From Pacificitalea manganoxidans (GTDB taxonomy: Bacteria; Pseudomonadota; Alphaproteobacteria; Rhodobacterales; Rhodobacteraceae): DNA of 64,000 nt. The notes beneath the pieces are model-generated. The model was not told the origin of the DNA and did not search any database. It saw only the letters and a program-made list of their open reading frames with translations. Shown one piece after another: positions 16,780-26,247 of this stretch; the first letter of the stretch is position 1; every line of letters starts with the position of its first letter. Both the position numbers and the translations under genes were made by a program. The DNA lies in NCBI RefSeq assembly GCF_002504165.1, contig NZ_CP021407.1, forward strand, positions 1 through 64,000, written 5' to 3'.

Positions 16780-17871
16780 ATGACATCCCCTTCCCCCGAC
16801 ACCCGTCCCGCGGACGGTCGCGGCACGTCACCTGCGACCCTGCGATATTTTCGCTGGGCCTTCATCGTCACCTTTGTCGGGCTCGCGCTCAGCGCCGTGC
16901 TGGGCTGGCAAAGCACCGGCACCGTGTCCGGAGCGGCGACGATGTTCTTTATCTGCGCGGTGCTGGCCGTGCTGGAAATCTCGCTGTCCTTCGACAACGC
17001 CATCGTCAATGCGAATAAGCTCAAGGACATGCAGCCGGTTTGGCAACGGCGGTTCCTGACATGGGGCATCATCATCGCGGTGTTTGGCATGCGGATCGTG
17101 TTTCCGCTGGCCGTCGTCGCCATCGCCGCCCGCATCGGCCCGATCGAAGCGATCCGGCTTGCGGCGACCGAACCTGCCGAATATGCGCGCCTGATGACCG
17201 AAGCGCATCTGGCGATCACCGCGTTTGGCGGTGCGTTCCTGATGATGGTGGGGCTGAGTTTCTTTCTTGATGAGCACAAGGATGTCGACTGGCTGCGCCG
17301 GATCGAGCGGCGTCTGCGTAGCATGGGCACGATCAAGGGTGTGACCTATGGCATCGTGTTGCTGGTGGTCTTGCTTATCGGCGCGCAACTGCCTGTGGCG
17401 GATCGGGCGACGTTCTACCAATCCGCGATCCTTGGTCTGGTGGTGTTCATGGCAGTGGAAACGCTGAGCCATGTGCTTGACGCGGGCAGCACGGTAAAGG
17501 GCGCGGCGGCGTCAGGCGGGCTCGGTGCGTTTCTCTATCTCGAAGTGCTCGACGCCTCGTTCAGCTTTGACGGGGTGATCGGGGCGTTTGCGCTGACGCA
17601 GAACCTGTTCCTGATCGCCATCGGCCTTGGCATCGGCGCGATGTATGTGCGTTCGATGACCATCATGCTGGTGGAAAAACAGACGCTGAGTCATCTGCCC
17701 TATCTGGAACATGGCGCGTTCTATTCGATTATCGCGCTCGCCGTGATCATGTTCGCGCAAAGCCTCGTCCATGTGCCGGAGGTCATCACCGGCCTGCTGG
17801 GTGCGGCGATCATCGGGCTCTCGCTTTGGTCATCGCTGCGCTACAATCGGCGCGCGGCGGCAGCGGTGTAG
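16780..17871 (+). CDS. DUF475/TerC-like integral membrane protein
   Basis: A 363-residue polytopic membrane protein with about nine hydrophobic helices. Two acidic, asparagine-containing membrane motifs stand out: 'LEISLSFDNAIVNANKLKDM' near residue 70 and 'LDASFSFDGVIGAF' near 265. They match the metal-site repeats of the TerC/DUF475 group, linked in other bacteria to manganese export or metal-ion homeostasis. The frame is open back to 16663, but that start would lie before the proposed transcription start, so ATG 16780 is preferred. The substrate ion is unproven here. It ends 8 bp from the convergent TauE-like gene. Confidence 0.85.
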   Translation: MTSPSPDTRPADGRGTSPATLRYFRWAFIVTFVGLALSAVLGWQSTGTVSGAATMFFICAVLAVLEISLSFDNAIVNANKLKDMQPVWQRRFLTWGIIIAVFGMRIVFPLAVVAIAARIGPIEAIRLAATEPAEYARLMTEAHLAITAFGGAFLMMVGLSFFLDEHKDVDWLRRIERRLRSMGTIKGVTYGIVLLVVLLIGAQLPVADRATFYQSAILGLVVFMAVETLSHVLDAGSTVKGAAASGGLGAFLYLEVLDASFSFDGVIGAFALTQNLFLIAIGLGIGAMYVRSMTIMLVEKQTLSHLPYLEHGAFYSIIALAVIMFAQSLVHVPEVITGLLGAAIIGLSLWSSLRYNRRAAAAV

Positions 17872-17878
17872 GCCGCCT

Positions 17879-18643
17879 TTACCCCCAGCTCAGCTGTGTG
17901 ACGCCGCCATAAAGCAGCCTCAGCGACAGCAGCAGCAACACCAGATCCAGCGCCCGGCGAAACCGGGCGTCTGGCATCCGGTTGAGCAGCAACTTGCCCG
18001 CCACGGTTCCGGCAAAGCCCAGCACGATCATCGCCACGATGAAGGGCGCCCACGCCCCAAAGGCAAATCCGATGATGCCGAAAGCCACGGATTTGATGCC
18101 GTGCTGTGCCGTCATCAGCGTGGCATGGGTGGCGACATGGGCATGGCGGCCCAACGCCTGCGATTTGGTGTAGGTCGCGACGAACATCCCCGTCGCGCCG
18201 AAGAACATGGTCAGGAAGCTGGAGACCGCCCCCACCGTCACCGGCCAGTTGCGGATGGCGGTGAACGGCTTGCCCAGCAGCGACCACAGGATGAAGCAGG
18301 CCACGGCGATCTGCACCAGCGCGGGCGGGATATTCACCACCAGCAAACTGCCCAGTCCCGCGCCGATGATCGAGCCCAGCAGGAACCCCGGCACCGCGCG
18401 CCAGAAGATATGCCGCCATGTCAGCACCATGCGTCCGAAATTCGACCCCCACTGGATCACCCCATGCGTGGGGATGAGCGCCAGCGGCGGCACCAGCGTT
18501 GCCATCACCGCCAGCATCAGCGCGCCGCCGCCGATGCCAAACGCCACGGTGATGAAGGAGGCAACGAAGCTGATGACCAGCAGCACCACGAACACGAATG
18601 TGCTCATCTCGGGAGGCAGAAAGAAGTCGAGCATGGCTGTCAT
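17879..18643 (-). CDS. Sulfite exporter TauE/SafE family membrane protein
   Basis: A 254-residue protein with about eight predicted membrane helices and the duplicated half-domain layout of the TauE/SafE family. The first half contains 'VAFGIGGGALMLAVMATLVP' near residue 35, and the second repeats a comparable glycine-rich hairpin ('FFGATGMFVATYTKSQALG'). Family members export sulfite, sulfoacetate or other organosulfur anions. It is divergent from a LysR gene, which probably controls it. No sulfonate enzyme is adjacent, so the substrate is open. Confidence 0.88.
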   Translation of the reverse strand: MTAMLDFFLPPEMSTFVFVVLLVISFVASFITVAFGIGGGALMLAVMATLVPPLALIPTHGVIQWGSNFGRMVLTWRHIFWRAVPGFLLGSIIGAGLGSLLVVNIPPALVQIAVACFILWSLLGKPFTAIRNWPVTVGAVSSFLTMFFGATGMFVATYTKSQALGRHAHVATHATLMTAQHGIKSVAFGIIGFAFGAWAPFIVAMIVLGFAGTVAGKLLLNRMPDARFRRALDLVLLLLSLRLLYGGVTQLSWG

Positions 18644-18721
18644 GTCGGTCAGGTTCCGTTATTGGCTGGAGGTGGAGCGACCGGCGCACCCATGCCGGGC
18701 AGGGGGACGAAAGAACGCGAA

Positions 18722-19672
18722 ATGAATGGCAGAAGACTGGATTACCTTGGCCTTGTGGCCTTCGTCACCATCGCGGATCAGGGCAGTTTTCAGCGCGCCG
18801 CCGACATGCTGTTTCTGTCGCAGGCCGCGCTGAGCCGCCGGTTGCGCAAGATCGAGGATGATCTGGGCGCGCCGCTGCTGATCCGCTCCAGCCGGGAGCT
18901 GTCGTTGACCGCGGCGGGACAGGATCTGCTGCCCGAGGCCCGGCAACTGTTGAAGGAACTGCATGACATTTACGACGCGGCGCGGATGCGCGGCAGACGG
19001 GTCAAACAGCAGATGGCATTCGCCTGCCTGCCCAGTATCGCCAGCGCGGGCGTGTCGCGGGTGCTGAGCGATTTCGCCGCCCGCCGATCCGAGGTGATGT
19101 TTCGGATGCTCGACATTCCCGCAGGTTCGATCGGGGAAAAGGTCCGCTCTGGCGAGGCGGAATTCGGGGTGACCATCGTGACCGCGGAAATCCCCGATAT
19201 GCGGGTGCGCCCGCTCATCGAGGAGGAATACGTTCTGGTCGTGCCGTCGGGCCATGATCTTGCCGGACGGGCGGCAGCGGAGCGGCGCGATCTGGAGGGC
19301 ATGCCGTTTGCCCGGATCAACACCCAGTCGCGCAACCGCCGTTTGATCGAGGACACGTTGGGCCAGTATGGCGAGCGGATCGAGTGGCAGTTCGAGGTGC
19401 AGTCGCCCGTGTCCGCGCTCAATATCGTGGCGGCGGGGCGGGCGCTGACGATCCTGCCGCGGTCCGCATTGTCGATGGCGCCGCCGGGGGTCACGGCGCT
19501 GGGGTTTCGGGATGTGCGGATGGGCCGGACCCTCGGCATCGTAACCCGCCGGGGCGTGACCCTGTCCGAGCCGGCCTCGGCGCTGTTGGCGGACATCGAG
19601 GACTGGTTCCGGGATTTCGCCCAGACCCTCGCCCATGCGCGCAGCGCGCCCCGCCCGCCGATCGTCGGCTGA
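18722..19672 (+). CDS. LysR-family transcriptional regulator
   Basis: A 316-residue LysR regulator with an N-terminal helix-turn-helix ('VTIADQGSFQRAADMLFLSQ' then 'AALSRRLRKIEDDLG') and a substrate-binding effector domain from about residue 95. The ATG at 18722 begins the typical 'LDYLGLVAF' helix; an ATG at 18692 would add ten residues. It is divergent from the TauE-like exporter and convergent with the second ThDP enzyme gene, so either could be its target. A CCGTTTCG/CGAAACGG inverted repeat upstream of the ThDP gene contains a T-N11-A box of the kind LysR proteins bind. Confidence 0.9.
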   Translation: MNGRRLDYLGLVAFVTIADQGSFQRAADMLFLSQAALSRRLRKIEDDLGAPLLIRSSRELSLTAAGQDLLPEARQLLKELHDIYDAARMRGRRVKQQMAFACLPSIASAGVSRVLSDFAARRSEVMFRMLDIPAGSIGEKVRSGEAEFGVTIVTAEIPDMRVRPLIEEEYVLVVPSGHDLAGRAAAERRDLEGMPFARINTQSRNRRLIEDTLGQYGERIEWQFEVQSPVSALNIVAAGRALTILPRSALSMAPPGVTALGFRDVRMGRTLGIVTRRGVTLSEPASALLADIEDWFRDFAQTLAHARSAPRPPIVG

Positions 19673-19701
19673 CGTCAGACTGGCGCGGGCGCGGTTCGGG
19701 C

Positions 19702-21390
19702 TCACGCGGGGATATCCACCGACACGGGGCGTTCCTGTCCGGCATGACCGCCGGGATGGGCCCGGCGGATCACGGGCGAGGCGATCCGGTCGGAGATCGG
19801 GAAATCCCACAGCGCGGCGCCGCCAGAGGCGGTGAAGCCCGCGACCAGATCAGGCAGGCGTGCAAGCTCGGTGACCGTCTCGCCCCCCACGCCGAAGCCG
19901 CGCGCGATGGCGGCCAGATCGGTATGGCCAAACACGGCGCCGGTATCGGGCAGGCCTTCGTCGCGGAGTTTGTGAATTTCCGAGCCATAGGCCCCGTCAT
20001 TGAGCGCGCAGATCAGGATGTTCAGCCCATGTCGGCGGATCGCCTCTAGTTCCTGAATGTGCATCAGCAGGCTGCCGTCGCCATCGAACAGCACCACGGT
20101 CTGATCGGGATGCGCAGCAGCGACACCGATGGCGTAGGAGATCCCGTTGCCGATGGCGCCGAATTCGCGGATCGTGGTGAACTTCTCGAACGGGCGCTGG
20201 CACATCTGCGCGAAGTAGAACGAGCAATGCCCGGAGGAATTGACCAGCTGCCAGTCGCCGGGCAGCGCACGGTCGAGGGCGGCGACCACATCGCGCGGAT
20301 CGAGCAGATCGCCATCGGCGGGAAATTCCGCCGGGTCTGCCGGGGTTTCGGCGATGGCGCGGGCAAGCTCGGGGCTGCGCCAGCCGGTCACCGGCTCCGA
20401 CCCCAGCGCCTCCACCAACGCCTCCACGCCCAGCCGGGCATCGGCGCGCAGGTGGTGATCGGCGGCAACGCGGCCTTGGCTCAGCGCACGCGGCGACAGG
20501 TCGATCTGCACGATCTCGGCCTTGGGGAACAGCTTGCCCTTGTCCAGATTGTGCTGCGTCAGACGCGCGCCGACGGCGACGACCAGATCGGCCTCGGCAA
20601 AGCAGGCCCGCGCCACGGCGGTGGAAAATCCGCCCGCGACACCGACATGGAACGGCGCGTCATGAAACAGCCCGCGGGCGGGCAGGGTGGTGGCAAGCAA
20701 CGCGCCCGTGCGCTCGGCCAGCGCGGTGCAGGCGGCGGTGGCATCGGCACGGGCCGCGCCCAGACCGGCCATGACCACGACGCGCCGTGCCGCGCGCACC
20801 TTTGCCGCCAATTCGGCGATGGCGTCGGGATGCGGCGGCATCGGCGCGAGCTTTGGCAGCACATGGGCGGAGGGGGCGGGCAGATCGCCGCCGGGCCACT
20901 CGGCATCCTGTAAATCGAAGGGCACGCCCAGCACAACGGGGCGGCCTTCCTCCTGTGCCTGCACGAAGGCATCGCGGATCTGCGTCGGCATCCGCTTTAT
21001 ACTGTGCATCTGGATATAGGCCGCGCCGGTAGCGGTGATAAGCGGCGCCTGATCGATCTGCTGGTTATACCACGCGGCCCCCAGCGGCGACTCGCCTGCA
21101 AAGATCACCAGCGGCAGGCTGGCGCGCACGGCGGCAGGCAGGGCGGTCAAGGTCTGCGTCAGCCCCGGTCCGCAGGTCACGGTGGCGATGCCGACACGAC
21201 CAGAACTGCGCGCGTAGGACATCGCCGCCGACACGGCGCAATGTTCGTGGCGCAGGTAGAGCATGCGGGTGCCGCGCTCGCCCAGCGTCGTGGCCCAGTT
21301 CATGTTGGCATCGCCAAGCAGCGCGAAGCAGGTGTCGATCTCTTCTTGCAGGAATGCTTCGGCCAAAACCTCGTAAACCTTGCGAGTCAT
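19702..21390 (-). CDS. Thiamine-diphosphate-dependent enzyme, acetolactate-synthase-like
   Basis: A 562-residue ThDP enzyme distinct from the one at 6821. The activating glutamate is in 'YLRHEHCAVSAAMSYAR' near residue 48. The C-terminal ThDP motif is 'DGDGSLLMHIQELEAI' with 'ALNDGAYGSEIHKL' near residues 445-480, where a Gly-Ala-Tyr-Gly follows the magnesium-binding asparagine. The start ATG has GGAGGATC at ideal spacing. It lies downstream of the tctC-tctAB-prpF set on the same strand, but a good terminator and about 275 bp separate them, so it is probably its own unit. The reaction is unknown. Confidence 0.85.
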   Translation of the reverse strand: MTRKVYEVLAEAFLQEEIDTCFALLGDANMNWATTLGERGTRMLYLRHEHCAVSAAMSYARSSGRVGIATVTCGPGLTQTLTALPAAVRASLPLVIFAGESPLGAAWYNQQIDQAPLITATGAAYIQMHSIKRMPTQIRDAFVQAQEEGRPVVLGVPFDLQDAEWPGGDLPAPSAHVLPKLAPMPPHPDAIAELAAKVRAARRVVVMAGLGAARADATAACTALAERTGALLATTLPARGLFHDAPFHVGVAGGFSTAVARACFAEADLVVAVGARLTQHNLDKGKLFPKAEIVQIDLSPRALSQGRVAADHHLRADARLGVEALVEALGSEPVTGWRSPELARAIAETPADPAEFPADGDLLDPRDVVAALDRALPGDWQLVNSSGHCSFYFAQMCQRPFEKFTTIREFGAIGNGISYAIGVAAAHPDQTVVLFDGDGSLLMHIQELEAIRRHGLNILICALNDGAYGSEIHKLRDEGLPDTGAVFGHTDLAAIARGFGVGGETVTELARLPDLVAGFTASGGAALWDFPISDRIASPVIRRAHPGGHAGQERPVSVDIPA

Positions 21391-21497
21391 GTGATCCTCC
21401 TCGGGGATGCCGTTCGCCCTGTTGCGTGTGTGGCGCGGGACAGGGGGGCGGGGGCGTCGCCCGGGCCGGCCGACGCGCGCGCACAGGGGCGCACACG

Positions 21498-21517
21498 CCG
21501 TTTCGAACCCGAAACGG
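21498..21517. promoter_or_regulatory. Inverted repeat upstream of the second ThDP gene
   Basis: CCGTTTCG (21498-21505) and CGAAACGG (21510-21517) are perfect inverted repeats around a 4-nt centre, about 110 bp upstream of the ThDP gene start. It contains a T-N11-A arrangement and may be a LysR operator or an RNA hairpin. Confidence 0.4.
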
Positions 21518-21603
21518 ACAGTCAGGGCCGGTGCCGGGGAAACTCAGCGCCGGAGGGTGTGAAAGAATGACCCTGCGCGCAGCGGGCGAGGGTCGGAAAG
21601 GTC

Positions 21604-21633
21604 GCGCTCCCCATCAGCCGGGATGCGGAGCGC
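21604..21633 (-). terminator. Stem-loop downstream of the prpF-like gene
   Basis: GCGCTCC (21604-21610) pairs with GGAGCGC (21627-21633) and, after one mismatch, CATC pairs with GATG around a 6-nt loop. It lies about 35 bp past the stop of the minus-strand PrpF-like gene and probably ends the tctC-tctAB-prpF transcript. Confidence 0.55.
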
Positions 21634-21666
21634 TGCGTTGCATACTATTGTATACGAACGGTCGAG

Positions 21667-22764
21667 CTACTGGAAGCCCTTCCAGACAGAGGCAGGCACC
21701 AGCAATTCGCCACGGGCGAGAAGCCGCGCGGTGCGCATCAGTCCGGCGGCGATGAATTCGACCTGATCGCCGTCACGCTTGAGCGAAACGGTCACGTCGA
21801 GATCGCCGGAAGGATGCTCGATCCGCACTTCTTCGGGGGAGGTGCCGGTCAGACCTTCGGCCAGACCATCGGCGACGGTGCCGGGCTGAAGCAGGCACGA
21901 CGCGATGCACTGACCGCCGGTGACGGCCATGCTGGGGTGGCATTTCCACGGCATGAAATAGCGCGCGGTGATGGTGCCCCCGTTGCGGGGCGGGGCCAGC
22001 AACGCGATCTTGGGCGTGACCGACTGACTGACATCACCCAGACCCATACGCCGCCCGGCCTCCAGCCGGATCGCCTCGGCCCGCTCAAAGAACGCGGCGT
22101 TGTCGTTCAGCTCCTCTGCGGTTTCATAGCCGGTCAGGCCGAACGCATCGGCCCGGGCCATCATCACCGGCATGGCGACATCCATGACCGTGACTTCGAT
22201 ACCGTCGATTTCGTCGCGCACCTGTCCGGTGGGCAGCAACTGCCCATTCACCGCGCCAACGGTGTCGAGGAAATTCAGGGCGATGGGTGCGGCGGTGCCG
22301 GGCACGCCGGGCACCTCGGTCTGACCTTCGTATTCCACGACGCCACCGGGGGTCTGCACCACCGCTTCGATCCGCGCGCCGGTATTGACGGCGTGGATGC
22401 GCACAGTGGTTTCGCCGTCCTGCGCAGGGATCAGACCCATTTCCAGCGCGGCGGGGCCGACACCGGACAGGATGTTGCCGCAGGTGGGGCGGTAATCGAC
22501 CTCGCGCTTGTCCACGGCGACCTGCGCAAAGAAGTAATCCACGTCGCAATCGTCGCGTTCCGACACGCTAAGCATCGCGACCTTGGTGGTGACGGCGTTG
22601 CCGCCGCCGATGCCATCGATGTTAAGCGGATGACCGGCCCCCACCGTGGCCATCAGCACTTCGGACAAGGTGTCGAGATCCTCGGGCAAATCACTGCGCC
22701 GCATGTAGGGCCCGCGCGACGAGCCGCCGCGCAGGAACAGGTAGGGGATGGAAGTCTGTGTCAT
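21667..22764 (-). CDS. PrpF/4-oxalomesaconate tautomerase-family isomerase
   Basis: A 365-residue protein of the PrpF/GalD family (diaminopimelate-epimerase fold). It starts with the family's 'LFLRGGSSRGPYMRRSDLP'. A cysteine sits in 'YRPTCGNILSGVGP' near residue 90 and the second-domain segment is 'VMDVAMPVMMARADAFGL'. PrpF isomerises trans- and cis-aconitate or methylaconitate; GalD tautomerises 4-oxalomesaconate. Next to a TctABC-type transporter and tricarballylate-oxidising genes, an aconitate-type isomerisation is the simpler reading (inference). It begins 10 bp after the tctAB stop. Confidence 0.88.
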   Translation of the reverse strand: MTQTSIPYLFLRGGSSRGPYMRRSDLPEDLDTLSEVLMATVGAGHPLNIDGIGGGNAVTTKVAMLSVSERDDCDVDYFFAQVAVDKREVDYRPTCGNILSGVGPAALEMGLIPAQDGETTVRIHAVNTGARIEAVVQTPGGVVEYEGQTEVPGVPGTAAPIALNFLDTVGAVNGQLLPTGQVRDEIDGIEVTVMDVAMPVMMARADAFGLTGYETAEELNDNAAFFERAEAIRLEAGRRMGLGDVSQSVTPKIALLAPPRNGGTITARYFMPWKCHPSMAVTGGQCIASCLLQPGTVADGLAEGLTGTSPEEVRIEHPSGDLDVTVSLKRDGDQVEFIAAGLMRTARLLARGELLVPASVWKGFQ

Positions 22765-22774
22765 TGGGGAAACC

Positions 22775-24790
22775 TCAGGTCAGCGGCCAAGGCAGCTGGA
22801 CATAGGATTGCAGCAGTCCCGGCGGGAAGTCGCGGCCCAGCACCGATGCAAGGAACAGGATGAAGGCGATGCCACCCGCCGCGTAAAGCGCACTGGCCAT
22901 CCAGCTCAGCCCGCCGCGCAGGCGGAAGAACACCAGCAGGAACAGCACCGCCGCGATGACGAAGCCGAAAAGCCCGGTGAGCGCCAGCAACGCCACGAAC
23001 CACGACAGGGTGCTCCATAGACCGTGCGGGGCTTCGGCATCTTCGCCGCCTGCTTCCAGATCGATGAAGGCATCATCGGTGGCAGGTTTCAGGAACATCC
23101 GGATCAGCAGCGCGACACAGCCGATCAGCGTGGCAATGCCAATCGTCAGCGGGAAGATTTTGTCCCCCATGCGCGAAATCATCGCCGCGTCCACAGTGGC
23201 CACCGCGATATAGGCGGTGACGGCCAGCATAAAGGCCAGCGGCGCGAATTTGCTGCCCGTGGGAGCGTTAATATTCTCGCGAATGCTCTTGGACGCGCGA
23301 ATGCCGACGACGATGGAGACCAGCGTGATGACCAGCAGCCCGATGGTGATCGGCGACAGGATGTAATCCATGCCGACCTCGAAGCTGCGACGGAACCGCG
23401 ACCCGGCGATCTGGTAGGCGCTGTTGGCGAAGTTCTCGGCCTGACCCGACAGCACGAAGCCGATGAGGAAGGCTGGACGCGAAAAATCGAACCGCCGCAG
23501 CAAGATGCCCAGCACGCCAATCCCGACAAGCGCGATCAGATCGCCGATCGACTGCCGCGATTGGAACGCGGCAAAGGCGATGATCATGAACAAGTAGGGC
23601 CCAAGCAGGGTAAAGCGGATGGTTGTCAGCCGCGCGATATACTTCGACAGCACGATGCACAGGCCCGCGCCGATCACGTTGGCCAGAGCAAGCGACCAGA
23701 CGATGGTATAGGTCACATCGAGGTTATTGCGCACCATCTGGGGGCCGGGGGTCATGTTCAGAAGCGCCAGACCGCCCAAGAACACTGCCATCGAGCCGGA
23801 GCCGGGAATGCCGAAGATCAGGGTCGGGACAAGGCCGCCGCCTTCCTTGGCGTTGTTGGAGCTTTCGGGTGCGATCACGCCCCGGATGTCGCCGGAGCCG
23901 AATTTCGACTTGTCCTTGGCGGTCTGCACGGCGGAGCCATAGGCGATCCAGTCCACGACAGACCCGCCGAGCCCCGGAATGACACCGATCAGCACGCCGA
24001 GAATGGCGCTGCGGGTCGAGAGCACGATGTTTTGCCACCAGTCGCGCACACCGTCGAGCCAGCCATCGCCCAGTTCGGCGGATTCCGCGATGGGTTTGTC
24101 CTGACGCAGCAGCGACACGATTTCGGGAATGGCGTAGATGCCGAGGCCGACGATGACCAGTTGCAGCCCGTCGACGAGATAGGGGATCGAATAGGTCGAC
24201 ATGCGCAGCGAGCCACCGGCGCCCGCCGCGCCAATCGTGCCCGCCATCAGGCCCAAGCCTGCGGCAACGACGCCTTTCAGGGGCACCCGGCCGGCGAGGA
24301 TCGCAACCATCGACAGGCCGAGGATCGTGATCATCAGCATTTCGGGCAGGCCGAAGGCAAGGATCAGCGGACGCGCAATGAAAATGAAGCCGGTCAGCAC
24401 CACCGCGCCCACCAGCCCGCCAAAGAGCGAGGAGGCAAACGCCGCGGCAAGTGCCCGTGCCGCATGGCCCTGTTTGGCCAACGGGAAACCATCCAGCACC
24501 GTCGCCTGACTGGCGGAGGAGCCGGGAATGCCCAGCAAGACGGACGAAAATGTGTCCGAGGTCGGAATGACTGCGACAAGCCCCACCATCAGCGACAGGC
24601 CCGCGACCTGATCCATGCCATACATAAACGGCAGAACCAGCGCGAGACCGGCGATGCCGCCGAGACCGGGCAGAACGCCGATCGACAGGCCCAGCAGAAC
24701 GCCAGCGGTGAGATACATAATTTGTGTCGGCTGTAGCAGAAGCCCGAACGCTTCGCTGAGCGCGGGCAGAGCAGTGGCTATAATATCCAA
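22775..24790 (-). CDS. Fused TctA-TctB membrane components of a TTT transporter
   Basis: A 671-residue membrane protein. Residues 1 to about 500 are TctA, with the family's duplicated glycine-rich motifs ('GVLPGLGGIAGLALVLPFMYGM' region near residue 38, and 'GVIPGLGGSVVDWIAYG' near 270). Residues from about 510 hold four further hydrophobic segments matching TctB, normally a separate protein of about 150 residues. Translation appears to start at a TTG (24788-24790) preceded by GGGGAG; the first in-frame ATG lies 24 codons later, inside the first helix. It works with the TctC binding protein encoded upstream. Confidence 0.9.
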   Translation of the reverse strand: MDIIATALPALSEAFGLLLQPTQIMYLTAGVLLGLSIGVLPGLGGIAGLALVLPFMYGMDQVAGLSLMVGLVAVIPTSDTFSSVLLGIPGSSASQATVLDGFPLAKQGHAARALAAAFASSLFGGLVGAVVLTGFIFIARPLILAFGLPEMLMITILGLSMVAILAGRVPLKGVVAAGLGLMAGTIGAAGAGGSLRMSTYSIPYLVDGLQLVIVGLGIYAIPEIVSLLRQDKPIAESAELGDGWLDGVRDWWQNIVLSTRSAILGVLIGVIPGLGGSVVDWIAYGSAVQTAKDKSKFGSGDIRGVIAPESSNNAKEGGGLVPTLIFGIPGSGSMAVFLGGLALLNMTPGPQMVRNNLDVTYTIVWSLALANVIGAGLCIVLSKYIARLTTIRFTLLGPYLFMIIAFAAFQSRQSIGDLIALVGIGVLGILLRRFDFSRPAFLIGFVLSGQAENFANSAYQIAGSRFRRSFEVGMDYILSPITIGLLVITLVSIVVGIRASKSIRENINAPTGSKFAPLAFMLAVTAYIAVATVDAAMISRMGDKIFPLTIGIATLIGCVALLIRMFLKPATDDAFIDLEAGGEDAEAPHGLWSTLSWFVALLALTGLFGFVIAAVLFLLVFFRLRGGLSWMASALYAAGGIAFILFLASVLGRDFPPGLLQSYVQLPWPLT

Positions 24791-24823
24791 GTCGGGCTCC
24801 CCAAAGGCCGTCGAAAAGGGCCC

Positions 24824-24845
24824 TCGCCCGGACGGTGCCGGGCGA
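24824..24845 (-). promoter_or_regulatory. Intercistronic stem-loop between tctC and tctAB
   Basis: TCGCCCGG (24824-24831) and CCGGGCGA (24838-24845) form a perfect 8-bp stem with a 6-nt loop in the 92-bp gap between the binding-protein and membrane-component genes. It probably allows more binding protein than permease to be made. Confidence 0.55.
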
Positions 24846-24882
24846 AGAGATGATACTGAGTGGTGGCGATCAGATCAGACGA

Positions 24883-25977
24883 TCAATCGAGGGTGACGTT
24901 GTACGCCTCTTCCAGCCAATCCAGCACATACTGCTTGGCTTCGGGGGTGATCGTCGTGGCCGCTTCGTTCGCCTTCTGGGCCGCCGCGCCGGTGGCCTGC
25001 GGATAGACACCGAGAGTTTCGCCAGAGATTTCTTTGAAATCCTCGCGGGCTTTCACGGCATCGAAGGCGGCGGTGTAGGTATCGACCAGATCCTGGCTTG
25101 CGGAGCCGGGCAGGTAGACCAGTTTCTGTGCAGCGAAGCCGGAGACGAAGAATGCCTTCCATGCATCCCATGCCACGCCCTCGGTCTCGCAACCTTCGGT
25201 GGCCTCGCAGACCTCCTTGAAGCTGGGCAGATCAGGGAAGGTCGGGTCGCGCACGATATTGCCGTCGTCGTCCAGCGCACCCCAGGTGAATGCGGGGACC
25301 GCGATGCCGTCATCGACCAGGGGCTGCACGTTCGACAGGTAAGCCGAGGTGGTCTGATAGTCGATATTGGCTTCGCCGCGCTCGAACATCAGGCGACCAT
25401 CGCCACGGCCTTCGACGCCGAAGACCGGATCGACCTGTAGGCCGAGCATTTTGAACGCCAGCAGCGGCACCAGATCGAGCGTCGTGGCGCCCTGCGACCC
25501 GTAGAGGAAGAACTCTTCCTTTAGGTCGTCGAAGTCGCCGTCGAATTTTTCGCCCAGTTCGGGCGGCAGATAGACGACGCCGCCGGTGCCGGAGGCGAGA
25601 ACGACCTGCCAGTCCTTATATTCGTAACGCACGCGGGGATCGCCCAGCAGATACGGGAACTGGGTGGACCCGGACGTGCCGAAGATCAGCGTGCCGTCAT
25701 CCTTGTTCTGGTTGCTTTGGAACCAGTTCGCCCCTTCGGTCGACCCCGCACCGGGACGGTAGCGAACCACGACGGTCGGGTTGCCTTCGAGCGCGTCGCT
25801 GAGCAGCGGTGCGTAGAAGTTCGCCCATGCGGCGGAGCCACCGGATTCCGAGAACGGAATAACGTATTCGATGGTCTTCCCCGACAGGTCCGCGGCGACA
25901 GCCGGCACGGCGGCAAGCGCGGTCGTGGCGGCAAAAGCGGCAGCAAGGCCGCGCACGGTAGTGTGGCGATTGATCAT
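24883..25977 (-). CDS. TTT-family tricarboxylate-binding protein (TctC-like)
   Basis: A 364-residue periplasmic binding protein. A signal peptide ends near residue 28 (AVPAVAA). The mature part opens with 'DLSGKTIEYVIPFSESGGSA', the first ligand loop of TctC/Bug proteins. 'RYRPGAGSTEGANWFQ' near residue 75 and 'GTSGSTQFPYLLGDPRVRYE' near 100 follow. An ATG at 25995 is possible, but the ATG at 25977 has GGGAGG at the right distance. It should capture a carboxylate for the fused TctAB. The insertions make it longer than classical Bug proteins of about 300 residues. Confidence 0.88.
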   Translation of the reverse strand: MINRHTTVRGLAAAFAATTALAAVPAVAADLSGKTIEYVIPFSESGGSAAWANFYAPLLSDALEGNPTVVVRYRPGAGSTEGANWFQSNQNKDDGTLIFGTSGSTQFPYLLGDPRVRYEYKDWQVVLASGTGGVVYLPPELGEKFDGDFDDLKEEFFLYGSQGATTLDLVPLLAFKMLGLQVDPVFGVEGRGDGRLMFERGEANIDYQTTSAYLSNVQPLVDDGIAVPAFTWGALDDDGNIVRDPTFPDLPSFKEVCEATEGCETEGVAWDAWKAFFVSGFAAQKLVYLPGSASQDLVDTYTAAFDAVKAREDFKEISGETLGVYPQATGAAAQKANEAATTITPEAKQYVLDWLEEAYNVTLD

Positions 25978-26247
25978 GTAATCCTCCCAAATCATTTCAC
26001 GCAGGCGATAAGCTCATGCGAAGACACGCCCGAGTCCTCACCGAAAGCGTGCAGGCCCAGACGTTGACAGGTGCGCCGCAAAAATCAAATGCATTTATAG
26101 GATCGTGAGTTCAGTTTTTTGCATGCACACAAGCGACCGACGAAATGCTGCACTGCGGCGCAGGCCCTTAAATGCAAGGCCAGAGCTTGTTTCTCCCGCA
26201 ATTGGCGCCATCCCCTTACAAGTCTCGATTGACGGTGTGTATCCAGC

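Noticed and set aside
23024-24736. 570-codon plus-strand open frame
   Set aside because: Antisense to the fused TctA-TctB gene, which has clear family motifs; the frame is a by-product of high GC content.
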